DNA of 64,000 bases from Cohnella herbarum (GTDB taxonomy: Bacteria; Bacillota; Bacilli; Paenibacillales; Paenibacillaceae), in the NCBI RefSeq assembly GCF_012849095.1, contig NZ_CP051680.1, positions 6,196,001-6,260,000 of the forward strand. The letters run 5' to 3'. The translations under genes were made by a program, and so were the position numbers. The notes below the pieces were generated by a model. It did no database searches, had not been told where the DNA came from, and saw nothing but the letters and a program-made list of their open reading frames with translations. Position 1 is the stretch's first letter; every line of letters starts with the position of its first letter. This document shows, one piece after another, positions 1 through 9,500 of this stretch.

Positions 1-99
1 AGAAAAGTATACAAACATATGAAAAAAGATATTCTAGATTACATTAATGCTATCAGGAGTACGCTATACCATAGAAGAGGAGTTATAACTATTGTATAA
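1..99 (+). CDS. possible C-terminal end of a gene cut by the window edge
   Basis: Frame 1 is open from the first base to a TAA at 97-99, giving 32 residues that end in GVITIV. An internal ATG at 19 has no convincing ribosome site. I do not recognise the protein. The piece is lysine/isoleucine rich, like the AT-rich island. It could equally be a chance open frame, because nothing upstream can be seen. Confidence 0.22.
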   Translation, partial: RKVYKHMKKDILDYINAIRSTLYHRRGVITIV

Positions 100-580
100 T
101 CGCGCTAATGTTTTTGTATCTTTACTATCTACCTCTAAGATCGTCATCCGCGAATCATCTTCGTCAGCAACTTCTATCATGAATGGGATACCCCTGAGCC
201 GAATATAGAATTGCGACACAAGAAACCGACATGAAATGGTCGTGTTTCGTTTGGGGAGCTACAGAGCGAGGAATTGTCGATTACCCGAATCCGAAGGAGG
301 ACATTGGTGTTTGATCGCGCGGAAGGTAGCTGAGTGGACTGGGCACATAAATAACTCCAAAATATAAGCTCAGGTGCAACAAATATGTCCAAGAAATGTA
401 GGTCTAAGCACCCATGTGGTGCTTTTATTATTTTCCAAAAGGCAGGGAAAAGGTCGTGTAAAGTCGAAATGTAACGAATGGTGGAAATGATGCATGAATA
501 AGGTATCTATGGGAACTTCAACATCTACGTTTTAGCGTATAGACAAATACTAAGACGTTACAGTATATAAGGGAGGTCAC
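100..580. other. intergenic region upstream of the defence-like operon
   Basis: No gene is convincing here. A short open stretch at about 231-314 on the plus strand (reading MKWSCFVWGATERG and onward) may be debris of a lost gene. A terminator-like hairpin lies at 406-433. The last 40 bases lead into a good GGGAGG ribosome site for the gene at 581. I could not single out a promoter with confidence. Confidence 0.4.
406..433 (+). terminator. intrinsic terminator-like hairpin
   Basis: AAGCACC at 406-412 pairs perfectly with GGTGCTT at 418-424 around a five-base loop, and a T-rich tail follows (TTATTATTTT). It would insulate the operon at 581 from upstream transcription. Confidence 0.6.
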
Positions 581-1237
581 ATGGCGAAGACATATGCTTC
601 GGAGGGCAAAGAAGTAGCGTACATCTTGAGGGGCTTATTCATTATTGGAGGATTGGCGCTATTTTTCAACATTCCAGGACTACATTGGGGCTTCTTCTTT
701 GGAATATTGATAGGAGCGGTAATCATAGCGGAATTCCTTGGTGCAATGTGGGCAACGAAACGGCGTTCTTCTCAAAAGCGTGTAAAAAAGAAAGTAGCAA
801 TATCCACAGGAAGTCCTGCTAAATCTCCCAGTGTAACCAAGCTTAATGATCAACAACTAATTCAAGCAAATGTAGATACGTTATCTGGTGCCGATTTTGA
901 AAGGCTCATGGAGATGTACTATAGGGGTCAAGGCTATTCAGTTGAACGGATCGGCGGCGCGGGAGACCATGAGGTTGATCTAATTATTAAGGGTAAAGAG
1001 GGCTACAAGATCGCTGTTCAATGCAAATGCTGGAAGAAAGATGTCGGCAATGACATCGTGCTGCGGTTAAAAGCGGGTAAACAGGTCCATGGCTGTTATG
1101 ATGCTTGGATAGTGACCACTAGCAACTTTACAAAAGCGGCTAAGGAAGCGGCAGATCGACTAAATATTAAGCTGATTAATGGTTTGATCTTGCAAGATAA
1201 GTTGAATAGGTGGCGAAAAGGGTTCAAAGTTCACTGA
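581..1237 (+). CDS. membrane-anchored Mrr-like restriction endonuclease-fold protein
   Basis: This 218-residue protein has two hydrophobic helices in residues 12-58 (a short membrane hairpin), a basic linker, and a C-terminal Mrr_cat-type PD-(D/E)xK domain at about residues 100-205. The core is visible: GADFERLMEMYYRGQGY, an acidic DHEVDLII strand, then QCKCWK, which carries the catalytic Q/E-x-K pair, and a DAWIVTT strand. Mrr-family nucleases cleave modified or foreign DNA, and membrane-tethered versions are common in Firmicutes. The ATG follows GGGAGG by a good distance. It is the first gene of a four-gene co-directional run (next start 65 bases downstream), so a defence role with its neighbours is inferred. 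A housekeeping role is possible, since such proteins also occur alone. Confidence 0.82.
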   Translation: MAKTYASEGKEVAYILRGLFIIGGLALFFNIPGLHWGFFFGILIGAVIIAEFLGAMWATKRRSSQKRVKKKVAISTGSPAKSPSVTKLNDQQLIQANVDTLSGADFERLMEMYYRGQGYSVERIGGAGDHEVDLIIKGKEGYKIAVQCKCWKKDVGNDIVLRLKAGKQVHGCYDAWIVTTSNFTKAAKEAADRLNIKLINGLILQDKLNRWRKGFKVH

Positions 1238-1302
1238 TCGATCTTACTTAAAGGAAAACTCGAGAGTAGTCACTCGTATAACTACAAAAAGGGTGGTTTA
1301 AC

Positions 1303-3258
1303 ATGACATTGGGACAAATTGAGGTAAAACTTTCCAATGAACATCTCAATAAATTTTCTAAAGCAAAATCTATTAGGGCTTTGGCGGAATTGCTTTGGAA
1401 TGCTCTTGATGCAGATGCTACAGAGATTAGTGTGCAATTTGAGAGAAACCGACTTGGAGGAATTGAGCATATAGTTATTACAGACAATGGAGAAGGAATA
1501 CACTATGGTCTTATTCAAGATCGTTTTGGAAAATTAGGCGGCTCTCATAAGATAAAAAATAAGAATAGTCCTAGAGGTAGAAGATATCATGGAAAGTTAG
1601 GACAAGGTCGTTACAATGGGTTTGCCTTAGGCAAAAACATAGAGTGGGTAAGTATCTTTAAGGATAACGATGAATTATATGAGTTTAATATCATAGGTCG
1701 ATTGGGGAAAATGAACTACTTCCAATTGTCTAATCCAGATAAAGTAATTAGGGATGGAACAGGTGTCAGAGTCAGTGTTTCAGAGTTATATGATGAGAAG
1801 GTTAATGAGATTGCCGATAGTACCAGACTAGCTCAGGAATTGACATTGATCTTTGCGCCTTATTTACTTGCATATAGTGGAATTATCATTAATATTGATG
1901 GAATCTTTTTAGATCCTAGCAAAGTTATTGTATCACAGCAAGACTATAGTATAAGCACCACATACCAAACTAAAGTTATTAGCGGTAACTTGAAAGTAAT
2001 TGAATGGAGTACTGGTGCAACTAAGAATTTATATTTGTGCAACAATGAAGGGATTGCTTATGAGGAAGAGGCATCAGGAGTTAAGACTACGGGAGGATTT
2101 CCCCATACTGCTTATCTTCAAAGTGACATTGTGGAGAGTTTGGTAAACGACAATCAAATAGAAGTTCGAGAAATGACTCCTGAGTATAATGTTCTTAGGG
2201 ATGAAGCATATGAAATTCTAAAAACGATTTATCGAGACCGATTAGCAAATGAAGCATCCAAGGAGGTGAAAAAACTTAAAGAAGAAAGAGTATATCCATA
2301 CATTGGAGAGGCCCACTCAATTATTGAAATTGCAGAAAGGCAGGTATTCGATATTTGTGCAGTCAAGATTAATCAATATCTGCCTGATTTCGGTAAGATG
2401 AATAAGGGTTCTAAACAGTTTACATACCGAATTCTTAAGGAAGCCTTGCAAGCAAATCCTACTAGTCTTAGCAAGATACTAAATGAAGTATTAAATCTAC
2501 CAGTGGATCAACGGGAAGAATTTGCAGCCATTCTCGAGAAGACGAGTTTGGTGTCTATTATCAACACAACCAAATTAATATCAGACCGCATATCGTTTAT
2601 CAACGGGCTTGAACAAATACTATTTACTGATGAATATCACAAGCGGTTAAAAGAAAGAAGTCAATTGCATAAAATTCTGTTAGGAGAGCTATGGCTTTTC
2701 GGTGAGCAGTATTCATATGCTTATGATGATATTTCCTTGAAGAATGCTCTTAAGAAGCACCTCCAACTACTCGGTAGAAGTGATCAAGCAGAAGAGGTAG
2801 ATTATGCAAGGATCAAAGATTTAAATGATATTCCTGATATTGGTTTATATCGACAGTGCGTAACTGGTGGCGGCGACCACTTTGAGAATTTGGTTATTGA
2901 ACTTAAAAGACCCTCTTGTGTGATAGGTCAAGATGAACTAAATCAGATTGAGAAGTACGCAGTAGCAATAGAAGAGAATGAGTATTTTGACAAGGATAAG
3001 ACTAAGTGGAAAATTGTTTTGCTTGGAATCAGAATGGATAAGTTTGCTGCAAAAAAGGTTACTCAGTCAGATAGAGACCCTGGATTGCTATATCGCGGAA
3101 ATAATATGGAAGTTTGGGTGAAAGAGTGGAAGCAAGTTATTCAAGATGCTAAAGGTAAGCACAGATACCTTCAGGACAAGCTAGAGCTATCTGTTAAAGA
3201 TAACGAAGAAGGTATGAGGTATCTGAAGGAGAAGTATAGTAAATATTTACCTGACTAG
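1303..3258 (+). CDS. GHKL (Bergerat-fold) ATPase fused to a PD-(D/E)xK-like nuclease domain
   Basis: The protein has 651 residues. The N-terminal third is a Hsp90/MutL-type ATPase: the N box ELLWNALDADAT (about 29-40), the DNGEGI nucleotide motif (about 60-65) and a second glycine motif GKLGQGRYNG (about 97-106). A helical middle follows. The C-terminal part contains ELWLFGEQYSY and then GGGDHFENLVIELKRPS (about 520-536). The spaced D and ELK resemble the active site of PD-(D/E)xK nucleases such as the Shedu/DUF4263 group. The start has the ribosome site AGGGTGG. An ATPase gating a nuclease in one chain next to Mrr, DUF4145 and SIR2 genes points to antiphage or anti-plasmid defence. This is inference; no characterised relative is known to me. 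The ATPase call is firm and the nuclease call is moderate. Confidence 0.78.
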   Translation: MTLGQIEVKLSNEHLNKFSKAKSIRALAELLWNALDADATEISVQFERNRLGGIEHIVITDNGEGIHYGLIQDRFGKLGGSHKIKNKNSPRGRRYHGKLGQGRYNGFALGKNIEWVSIFKDNDELYEFNIIGRLGKMNYFQLSNPDKVIRDGTGVRVSVSELYDEKVNEIADSTRLAQELTLIFAPYLLAYSGIIINIDGIFLDPSKVIVSQQDYSISTTYQTKVISGNLKVIEWSTGATKNLYLCNNEGIAYEEEASGVKTTGGFPHTAYLQSDIVESLVNDNQIEVREMTPEYNVLRDEAYEILKTIYRDRLANEASKEVKKLKEERVYPYIGEAHSIIEIAERQVFDICAVKINQYLPDFGKMNKGSKQFTYRILKEALQANPTSLSKILNEVLNLPVDQREEFAAILEKTSLVSIINTTKLISDRISFINGLEQILFTDEYHKRLKERSQLHKILLGELWLFGEQYSYAYDDISLKNALKKHLQLLGRSDQAEEVDYARIKDLNDIPDIGLYRQCVTGGGDHFENLVIELKRPSCVIGQDELNQIEKYAVAIEENEYFDKDKTKWKIVLLGIRMDKFAAKKVTQSDRDPGLLYRGNNMEVWVKEWKQVIQDAKGKHRYLQDKLELSVKDNEEGMRYLKEKYSKYLPD

Positions 3259-3307
3259 AGGTAGTCTTTGTTCCATGTCATGCTCATTTGACGAGGGAGT
3301 TGCGTAT

Positions 3308-3979
3308 ATGTCATCAGAACAAGGTGCGGTATTATTATGCTATCATTGCGGGAACAGGACATTTATGGATTTAATAAAACATCACAAGCATGTTGATTCA
3401 GAAGAAATCGCAGATAGCTATGGATACATTCATAATAGCGCTGACTTCGTAAGGAACTGGTATATGTACTCTTGCAAAGTGTGTGGGGAAATCACGGTGC
3501 AACGAGAGAATTGGTTTTCCGAAGAAACGCATCCTGATGGCAGACCAATTATTAATTCTCAGGTAGTTTATCCGCAGGTCACCAACAAGAATTCTGATAT
3601 GCCAGACGGGGTCTTTGAAGCTTTCCAAGCCGCCATTAAGGTGCGGCATATTGATGGAGCAATATGTGCTTTATCGGTGCGAAGAGCCCTAGAGAAAATG
3701 TGCAAGGATAAAGGGGCCACTCAAAATGATCTGTATAGAAAGTTAAAACATTTAGCTGATACTAAGGTTCTACCACCCATTGTTGATGAAATGGCATACA
3801 TCTTGAAGCAACTCGGCAATGCTGCTGCTCATGCTGATGATATTGTGTTTGATGATGGGATTGTAACCTCGATAATAGAATTTACTCAGATAATTCTAGA
3901 CTATGTATATAACTTACCTGCAAAATTGAAAAGGGTGCAAGATTTAAGGAGTGGACTCGGGACAGATAATACAAACTAA
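3308..3979 (+). CDS. zinc-ribbon DUF4145 domain protein
   Basis: The N-terminal part has two CxxC knuckles, CYHCGNRTF and CKVCGEITV, about 45 residues apart, consistent with one zinc ribbon. The C-terminal half (about residues 100-200) is a helical DUF4145 domain with the typical ALSVRRALEKMCKD and LGNAAAHADD signatures. DUF4145 is often attached to, or encoded beside, restriction and defence genes, where its function is unknown. I prefer the ATG at 3308, which has GAGGGAG nine bases upstream, over an in-frame ATG at 3275 with a poorer site. The gene lies 49 bases after the ATPase-nuclease gene and about 19 bases before the SIR2 gene, so translation is probably coupled. Confidence 0.78.
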   Translation: MSSEQGAVLLCYHCGNRTFMDLIKHHKHVDSEEIADSYGYIHNSADFVRNWYMYSCKVCGEITVQRENWFSEETHPDGRPIINSQVVYPQVTNKNSDMPDGVFEAFQAAIKVRHIDGAICALSVRRALEKMCKDKGATQNDLYRKLKHLADTKVLPPIVDEMAYILKQLGNAAAHADDIVFDDGIVTSIIEFTQIILDYVYNLPAKLKRVQDLRSGLGTDNTN

Positions 3980-3997
3980 TATGGAGTGGAAAATGCA

Positions 3998-5341
3998 ATG
4001 GGGATCAATTTACCGACTGCCATGGTTGATATGCTAAAAGATGGTAATTGCGGCTTGTTTATAGGGGCTGGAATAAGCATGTCGAGTCCATCAAATCTTC
4101 CTGGTTGGGGGAAGCTACTATCTAATATGATTCAACATGGAATTGATTTGGGGAGGGTTGATTACAAAGAATCAATTGAATTAACTGAATGTGTTGAAAA
4201 AGAACTTTTATTGGAAGTAGCAGAATACCTTGCGGATAAACTACAGGGACAATATAGGGAGTATCTTGTATCTATTTTTGATGGTTCTAATTTAAGGTCT
4301 AATGATAATCATAAATATATCGCTCAAATTAATACTCCTCTTATTGTAACGACAAACTACGATAAGCTTCTAGAGGGTTCTATGGATAACCCTTTAATTT
4401 GTTTTCTAAGTCCTACAATGTTACAGCAAATTCATAAGCCAGGTAACCGCAAGAAAGTATTGAAGATACATGGAACTATATCTGAACCTGAAAGTTTGAT
4501 CCTCTCTGAGAAAGATTATGTGAGATTAATGTCTCGAGAAGATCTTGCCTTAGTTACAAAAAGTTATTTTCATAGATATTCTTTTGTGTTTTTAGGGTGT
4601 AGTCTTACTGATCCAGATATTCTTATGTTCCTTAAGAATTTGAATAATGTTTTTCTGGGAAGTACATCTCCTCACTACGCACTTGTTAAACAAGGGTCAT
4701 TCAACAACATTCAATCTCAATACTATAAAAATACATACAACATTTGTTTAATTCCTTTTGATGAATACTCAGAATTAACAACATTTCTGAAATCTGTTGT
4801 TGATTTACAGAAAAATTCTTTCAACACAGATGTTGTTGTTAAACGAGAGATACTGAAGAGTATTAATGATTTAATTATATTGGAATACTATATACATCAG
4901 ATAGAATTTATCCATAATCGTAATTTTGATAGATTCAGTGAAGTTGGAGAAGGAAAATTGACTAAGGGGCGAATCAGTGACATCTTACAAGATTATGAGG
5001 AAGCAAAGAAGTTTTATGCGTATTTGTCAGACCAACTAACTCAAACTAAATATTATGATTTTCCATTGGATATCTATACAACGTATTATGGGAAAATAGA
5101 TAGATGCATTGAATTACTAAAAGATAAGGAAATTCAAAGAAACCAATCAAAAAGAAGGGAGCTTTCAGAGCTTGATGAATATATCATGGATAACTCCGAT
5201 AATTTTATCAAACTAATGATTGCTTATGTAAGAATGGAAAGAGTTCGTATTAATATGGGAGTAAATACGGGTATTGAAGAAGAAGTGATTTTAGAAAGCT
5301 ACATGGAGGAATTCAACTTTTCTTATAAAGAGTTTAATTAG
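3998..5341 (+). CDS. SIR2-like domain protein, probable NAD-consuming effector
   Basis: The protein has about 447 residues. SIR2_2-type motifs are clear: GLFIGAGISM (NAD-binding glycines, about 20-29), TTNYDKLLE (about 117-125), LKIHGTI with the catalytic-type histidine (about 154-160), and FLGCSLTDPDI (about 197-207). Residues after about 260 are helical and unrecognised and could be the sensing part. SIR2 proteins in Thoeris, Avs-SIR2 and Dsr systems destroy NAD to stop phage growth, so an effector role here is inferred from family and context. The start at 3998 follows GGAGTGG; an in-frame GTG at 3986 is an alternative. It is the last gene of the operon; just after it lies the ssrA scar. 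Confidence 0.82.
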   Translation: MGINLPTAMVDMLKDGNCGLFIGAGISMSSPSNLPGWGKLLSNMIQHGIDLGRVDYKESIELTECVEKELLLEVAEYLADKLQGQYREYLVSIFDGSNLRSNDNHKYIAQINTPLIVTTNYDKLLEGSMDNPLICFLSPTMLQQIHKPGNRKKVLKIHGTISEPESLILSEKDYVRLMSREDLALVTKSYFHRYSFVFLGCSLTDPDILMFLKNLNNVFLGSTSPHYALVKQGSFNNIQSQYYKNTYNICLIPFDEYSELTTFLKSVVDLQKNSFNTDVVVKREILKSINDLIILEYYIHQIEFIHNRNFDRFSEVGEGKLTKGRISDILQDYEEAKKFYAYLSDQLTQTKYYDFPLDIYTTYYGKIDRCIELLKDKEIQRNQSKRRELSELDEYIMDNSDNFIKLMIAYVRMERVRINMGVNTGIEEEVILESYMEEFNFSYKEFN

Positions 5342-5399
5342 GATTACAATCTCGTCATCAGCAGATTTAGGGTGTTCGCCAAAAAGGATCGTATGAGGG

Positions 5400-5510
5400 A
5401 ATCCGGTGACGGGGAGTCTCTTGGGTAACATCAAAACTGTCACTACCCCCGTAGAAGAGCACATGTGGCGTTGTCTTCGGACAGGGGTTCGATTTCCCTC
5501 GCCTCCACGA
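5400..5510 (+). ncRNA. ssrA: decayed 3' end of the tmRNA gene (ssrA), probable integration scar
   Basis: The segment reads like the 3' end of a tmRNA. GTGAC near 5406 can pair with GTCAC near 5439 (pseudoknot-like), followed by CCCGTAGAAGAGCACATGT, a stem around GTCTTCGGAC, the T arm AGGGG-TTCGATT-TCCCT, and the acceptor end GCCTCCACGA. An intact gene would end GCCTCCACCA, so the tail is mutated, and the 5' half (GGGGG start, tag reading frame) is absent. It is therefore a remnant, not a working tmRNA. ssrA 3' ends are a favourite integrase target, so this marks the boundary of an element lying to its left. The upstream limit of homology is approximate; bases 5441-5510 are the secure part. 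Confidence 0.68.
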
Positions 5511-5517
5511 TCATCAA

Positions 5518-5543
5518 GGCCAGCCACAAAAGGTTGGCTTTTT
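5518..5543 (+). terminator. intrinsic terminator behind the ssrA remnant
   Basis: GCCAGCC at 5519-5525 pairs with GGTTGGC at 5532-5538 (one G-U pair), followed by TTTTT. It sits eight bases after the tRNA-like end, where the native ssrA terminator would be, and supports the reading that the original ssrA downstream flank is retained here. Confidence 0.65.
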
Positions 5544-5673
5544 GCGTATAAAGACACGGCCTGCGTATAAAATGTCTTGAACTTAGTCGTCAAAAGGAAA
5601 TGGAGGTTTTTACCTGCTTTATGACGAACTTAAACTAGTAACATCAAATGTCGATATTTTAGAGGTATAACAA

Positions 5674-6549
5674 ATGAACGCTGAAGAACTGAAAAATAAA
5701 ATCTCGAACTTATCGATATGGAAAAAGAATGGGCAAAGGGCGCCGCATAAACCTTTGCTTCTTTTGTATGCGCTGGGTCAGCTTCAGCAGAATGTATCAC
5801 ATCTGCCTTACGAAGAAGTTCGAATGAAACTAAGAAAGCTTCTATTTGAATTCGGTCCTTCGAGGAAGTCTTATCATCCGGAGGAGCCATTCGTACGATT
5901 GACGACGGATGGCATTTGGGAGCTGGATGTTCAGGTAAACAAGAGTCAGATTTCCGATAAACAATTAGTAGCTGATCATGTTAAGGGTGGCTTTTCTGAA
6001 GACGTTCTGAATCTGCTTAAGGGGAACGGTAGACTCATTCAGGAAATTGCGGATCAGTTGCTAAACGATCATTTTCCAGAGACGATACATCAGGACTTAG
6101 TGGAAGAAGTGGGTCTTCAGTTATTAATGGAAACAAAACGTAGACGAGACCCTGACTTTCGCAACAAAATATTGCGTGCCTACGAATTTAGCTGTGCCAT
6201 ATGCGGATTCAATGTAAGATTAGGCCATAATCTAATAGCAGTTGAAGCCGCACATATTCAATGGCATCAGGCTGGCGGACCAGATACAGAGGAAAACGGA
6301 GTTGCACTTTGCTCGTTACATCATAAGTTGTTTGACCGAGGGGTATTCACTATAACAGGTGACAGACAAATGCTTGTTGCAGAAGAGGCACATGGGACTG
6401 AAGGGTTCGAGGAGTGGCTCATGAGATTCCACAGGAAAAGGATTCGCTCTCCGATACGCCCGGTTTATCAGCCCAAAGATACCTTCATTGAATGGCATAT
6501 TCGAGAAGTATTCAGAGGACCTGCTAGATATAAAGTTAACGAAGGATAA
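5674..6549 (+). CDS. HNH endonuclease with N-terminal DNA sulfur-binding (ScoMcrA-like) domain
   Basis: The protein has 291 residues. The N-terminal segment WKKNGQRAPHKPLLLLYAL (about 13-31) is the hallmark of the sulfur-binding domain of McrA-like type IV enzymes that recognise phosphorothioate DNA. The C-terminal HNH domain shows CAICGF, EAAHIQW and ALCSLHHKLFD (about 171-215), with the expected catalytic histidines and a Cys pair. The start has AGAGGT about eight bases upstream. The helicase gene follows 46 bases later. Such enzymes cut incoming modified DNA. Whether this one prefers phosphorothioate or another mark cannot be read from sequence. A decayed second copy of its 3' end lies at 10168-10468. 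Confidence 0.85.
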   Translation: MNAEELKNKISNLSIWKKNGQRAPHKPLLLLYALGQLQQNVSHLPYEEVRMKLRKLLFEFGPSRKSYHPEEPFVRLTTDGIWELDVQVNKSQISDKQLVADHVKGGFSEDVLNLLKGNGRLIQEIADQLLNDHFPETIHQDLVEEVGLQLLMETKRRRDPDFRNKILRAYEFSCAICGFNVRLGHNLIAVEAAHIQWHQAGGPDTEENGVALCSLHHKLFDRGVFTITGDRQMLVAEEAHGTEGFEEWLMRFHRKRIRSPIRPVYQPKDTFIEWHIREVFRGPARYKVNEG

Positions 6550-6595
6550 ATCAAACGTCGTAATTAGCGAGAGAAGATGGAAGGGAAATATACCA

Positions 6596-9500
6596 ATGAA
6601 ACAAGGCCTCTACGAGCAAGTCATTAACCAACTAACGGCGAAGCAACTAACTGCCTTAGATACATCCGCATTCGAGATCGGCAAAGAAAAGCTTGACGTT
6701 GAAGAAGCGCGCAAGCTGCTTTCCAGCTATATCGCTCTGGTGACTCGTAGAGCCTTGAAGATGGTGCGGGAGCAGACGAGTAATGACGAGGAACTTATTC
6801 TTGCCCAGGTGCAGACCTGCAACGAGATGATCGCGACGCTGAAGAACAGTCTTGGACAGGAAGAGTGCGAGCTGTTGAAATTGGATGAGCAGGGTGAAGT
6901 ACTTACATATATCTACTCCAAGATTAATCATATCCGTTCGTTCAAGGATGAGAAAGTCATCCGTCCAGCGACTCCGTTATCCCAGAGTTCCTTGTTTACT
7001 GGCTCTCACTCCGAGCCGAACATGTTGCACGAACTGAAACATGAGATAGTGACTTCCGATCGAATCGACTTTCTCGTGTCGTTCATCAAGTGGAGTGGTC
7101 TTCGTATTCTTATGGAGCAGCTGGAAGCTTTCACTTCAAACGGAGGCCAGCTTAGAGTCATTACTACGACGTACATGGAAGCGACGGATTATAAAGCGAT
7201 TGTAGAGTTGAGCAAGCTCCCTAACACCGAAATAAAAATTTCCTACGATACGGAACGGACACGGCTGCACGCTAAAGCTTACGTTTTCAAGCGTGACACC
7301 GGATTTACAACCGCATATGTTGGCTCCTCCAACCTGTCTAATCCTGCGCTCACAAGTGGACTCGAATGGAATCTAAAAGTCACAGAGAAAGATTCTTACG
7401 ACGTCCTCAAGAAAATCGAGGCGACTTTCGAAAGCTATTGGAACGATAGGGAATTCCGCAGCTTTATACCGTCCGATACGGAGCACGAACAATTGCTGCA
7501 GCAAGCCCTCCGCCCCAATAAATCGGGTGAGCAAGGCTCGCTTTATTTTCCGTTCGAGATTACCCCCTACGATTACCAGAAAGAGATACTAGAGAAGCTC
7601 GATGCTCAGAGAACGTTATATGGACGTACTTACAACCTCGTCGTTGCAGCAACAGGTGTAGGTAAGACCGTTGTATCGGCTTTCGATTACAAGAGATTCG
7701 CCGAGAAACGACCGCAAGCCAGATTGCTGTTTGTCGCCCACCGGGAAGAAATTCTGAGACAGAGCCGAGATACTTTCCGCTATATCATTAAGGATTTTAA
7801 CTTCGGCGAGCTGCACGTGGGCAGCAATCAAGCGCAAGCTCTGGATCATCTCTTTATCAGTATTCAAAGTTTTAATTCCATGCTGTTAACGGAACGCACG
7901 ACGCTTGACTTCTACGATTACATCGTCGTGGATGAATTTCACCACGCTGCGGCACCTTCTTATCAGAAGCTGCTATCTTACTACAAACCGCAAATTCTGC
8001 TCGGACTAACCGCGACGCCGGAACGGATGGACGGTAAAGACATTCTTGGATATTTCGGGGATACGATTGCCGCCGAGATCCGCCTAACGGATGCGATCGA
8101 TCGGAAGCTGTTGAGTCCATTTCAATATTTTGGCGTGACTGATCAAGTCGATCTGACTCAGGTAAAATGGTCGCGACGCGGTTACGATCTTGCTGAGCTT
8201 GAGAACTTGTATACGAACAATAAGATTCGGGCGATGCAGATCCTTAATAGCATGAAGAAATACGTCACTGACATGGATCAGGTGAAAGGGCTTGGATTCT
8301 GCGTCGGTGTCGATCATGCGATCTATATGGCTAAAGTGTTTGAAGAGGCTGGATTGCCTGCCATCGCGCTACATGGTCAATCGAGTGACGAGGAACGACG
8401 GCAAGCGAAAGCCCGACTTTCGGGCGGAGAGATCAAGATGATCTTCGTCGTGGACCTCTATAACGAAGGAGTAGATATCCCTGCGGTCAATACCATTCTG
8501 TTCCTACGTCCTACAGAGAGTCTGACAGTATTCCTCCAACAATTGGGTCGAGGCTTAAGGTTGGCTGAAGGGAAGGAATGCCTGACCGTGCTTGATTTTA
8601 TCGGACAAGCCCATCAAGATTACAATTTCCAGGATAAGTTTCGCGCACTGATCGGACATACGAAGCATTCAGTACAGCATTACGTCGAGAACGGGTTCTC
8701 CAGTCTCCCGAGGGGAAGCTTCATTCAGTTGGAGAAACAGGCCAAGGCGTACATCCTTCGAAACCTTAAACAAGCGATACTGAATCGTAGAAGCTTGATT
8801 CACAAGATGAAATATTTTGAGGGCGATACCGGATTAGAGCTCTCCATCGAGAATTTTGTACGATATCATGGGCTTAGCTTGTACGAGCTATATGGGGGCA
8901 GAACTGGGAATCGCACGTTTAATGGGCTTAAGGAAGAAGCCGGGGTCGCGGAAACCTGTGAGGGATACACTTGGAGTAATTCGGAATTCGTCGCCAAGAG
9001 GGTGCCCGCCTTGCTTAACCTAAATTCTCGAAAGCTGCTGAAATTTTTGTTGGCTTATCTGGAAGAGGGCATGACACCGCGGTCAGAAGAAGATCAGCTC
9101 ATGCTGAACATGTTCTACTATACGTTCTACCGTTCTGAACCAACAAAGAATGGGTTCATCGGCGTGGATCAAGCGATTCAAGAAACGCTTGCCTATCCCG
9201 CATTTCGCGAAGAGGTCATCGAGGTACTGAAGTTCAAGCTGTCGCATCTCGATTTTGTGGACAAGCCGAACGAGTTCCCTTATGCTTGCCCGTTGGACAT
9301 TCATTGCAGCTATTCCATGGATCAGATCTTGGCTGCATTCGGTTATTGGAACGAGGAGAAGGCTCCAAGCTTCAGGGAGGGCGTAAAGTATTTCGAGGAG
9401 AAGACGACGGATATCTTCTTCATTACGCTCAATAAGTCGGACAAGGATTTCTCGCCTTCCACTCTATACGAGGATTATGCGATTAACGAGCGGCTGTTCC

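Noticed and set aside
342..360. GCACATAAATAACTCCAA near 342 resembles a stretch near 22257 (possible island end repeat)
   Set aside because: Similarity is limited to about 18 AT-rich bases and the second copy is partly the T tail of a terminator; too weak to call an attachment site.
5400..5510. A functional tmRNA gene or tRNA gene at the ssrA-like segment
   Set aside because: The 5' half, the tag-coding region and a correct CCA end are missing; it cannot form the complete tRNA-like acceptor.
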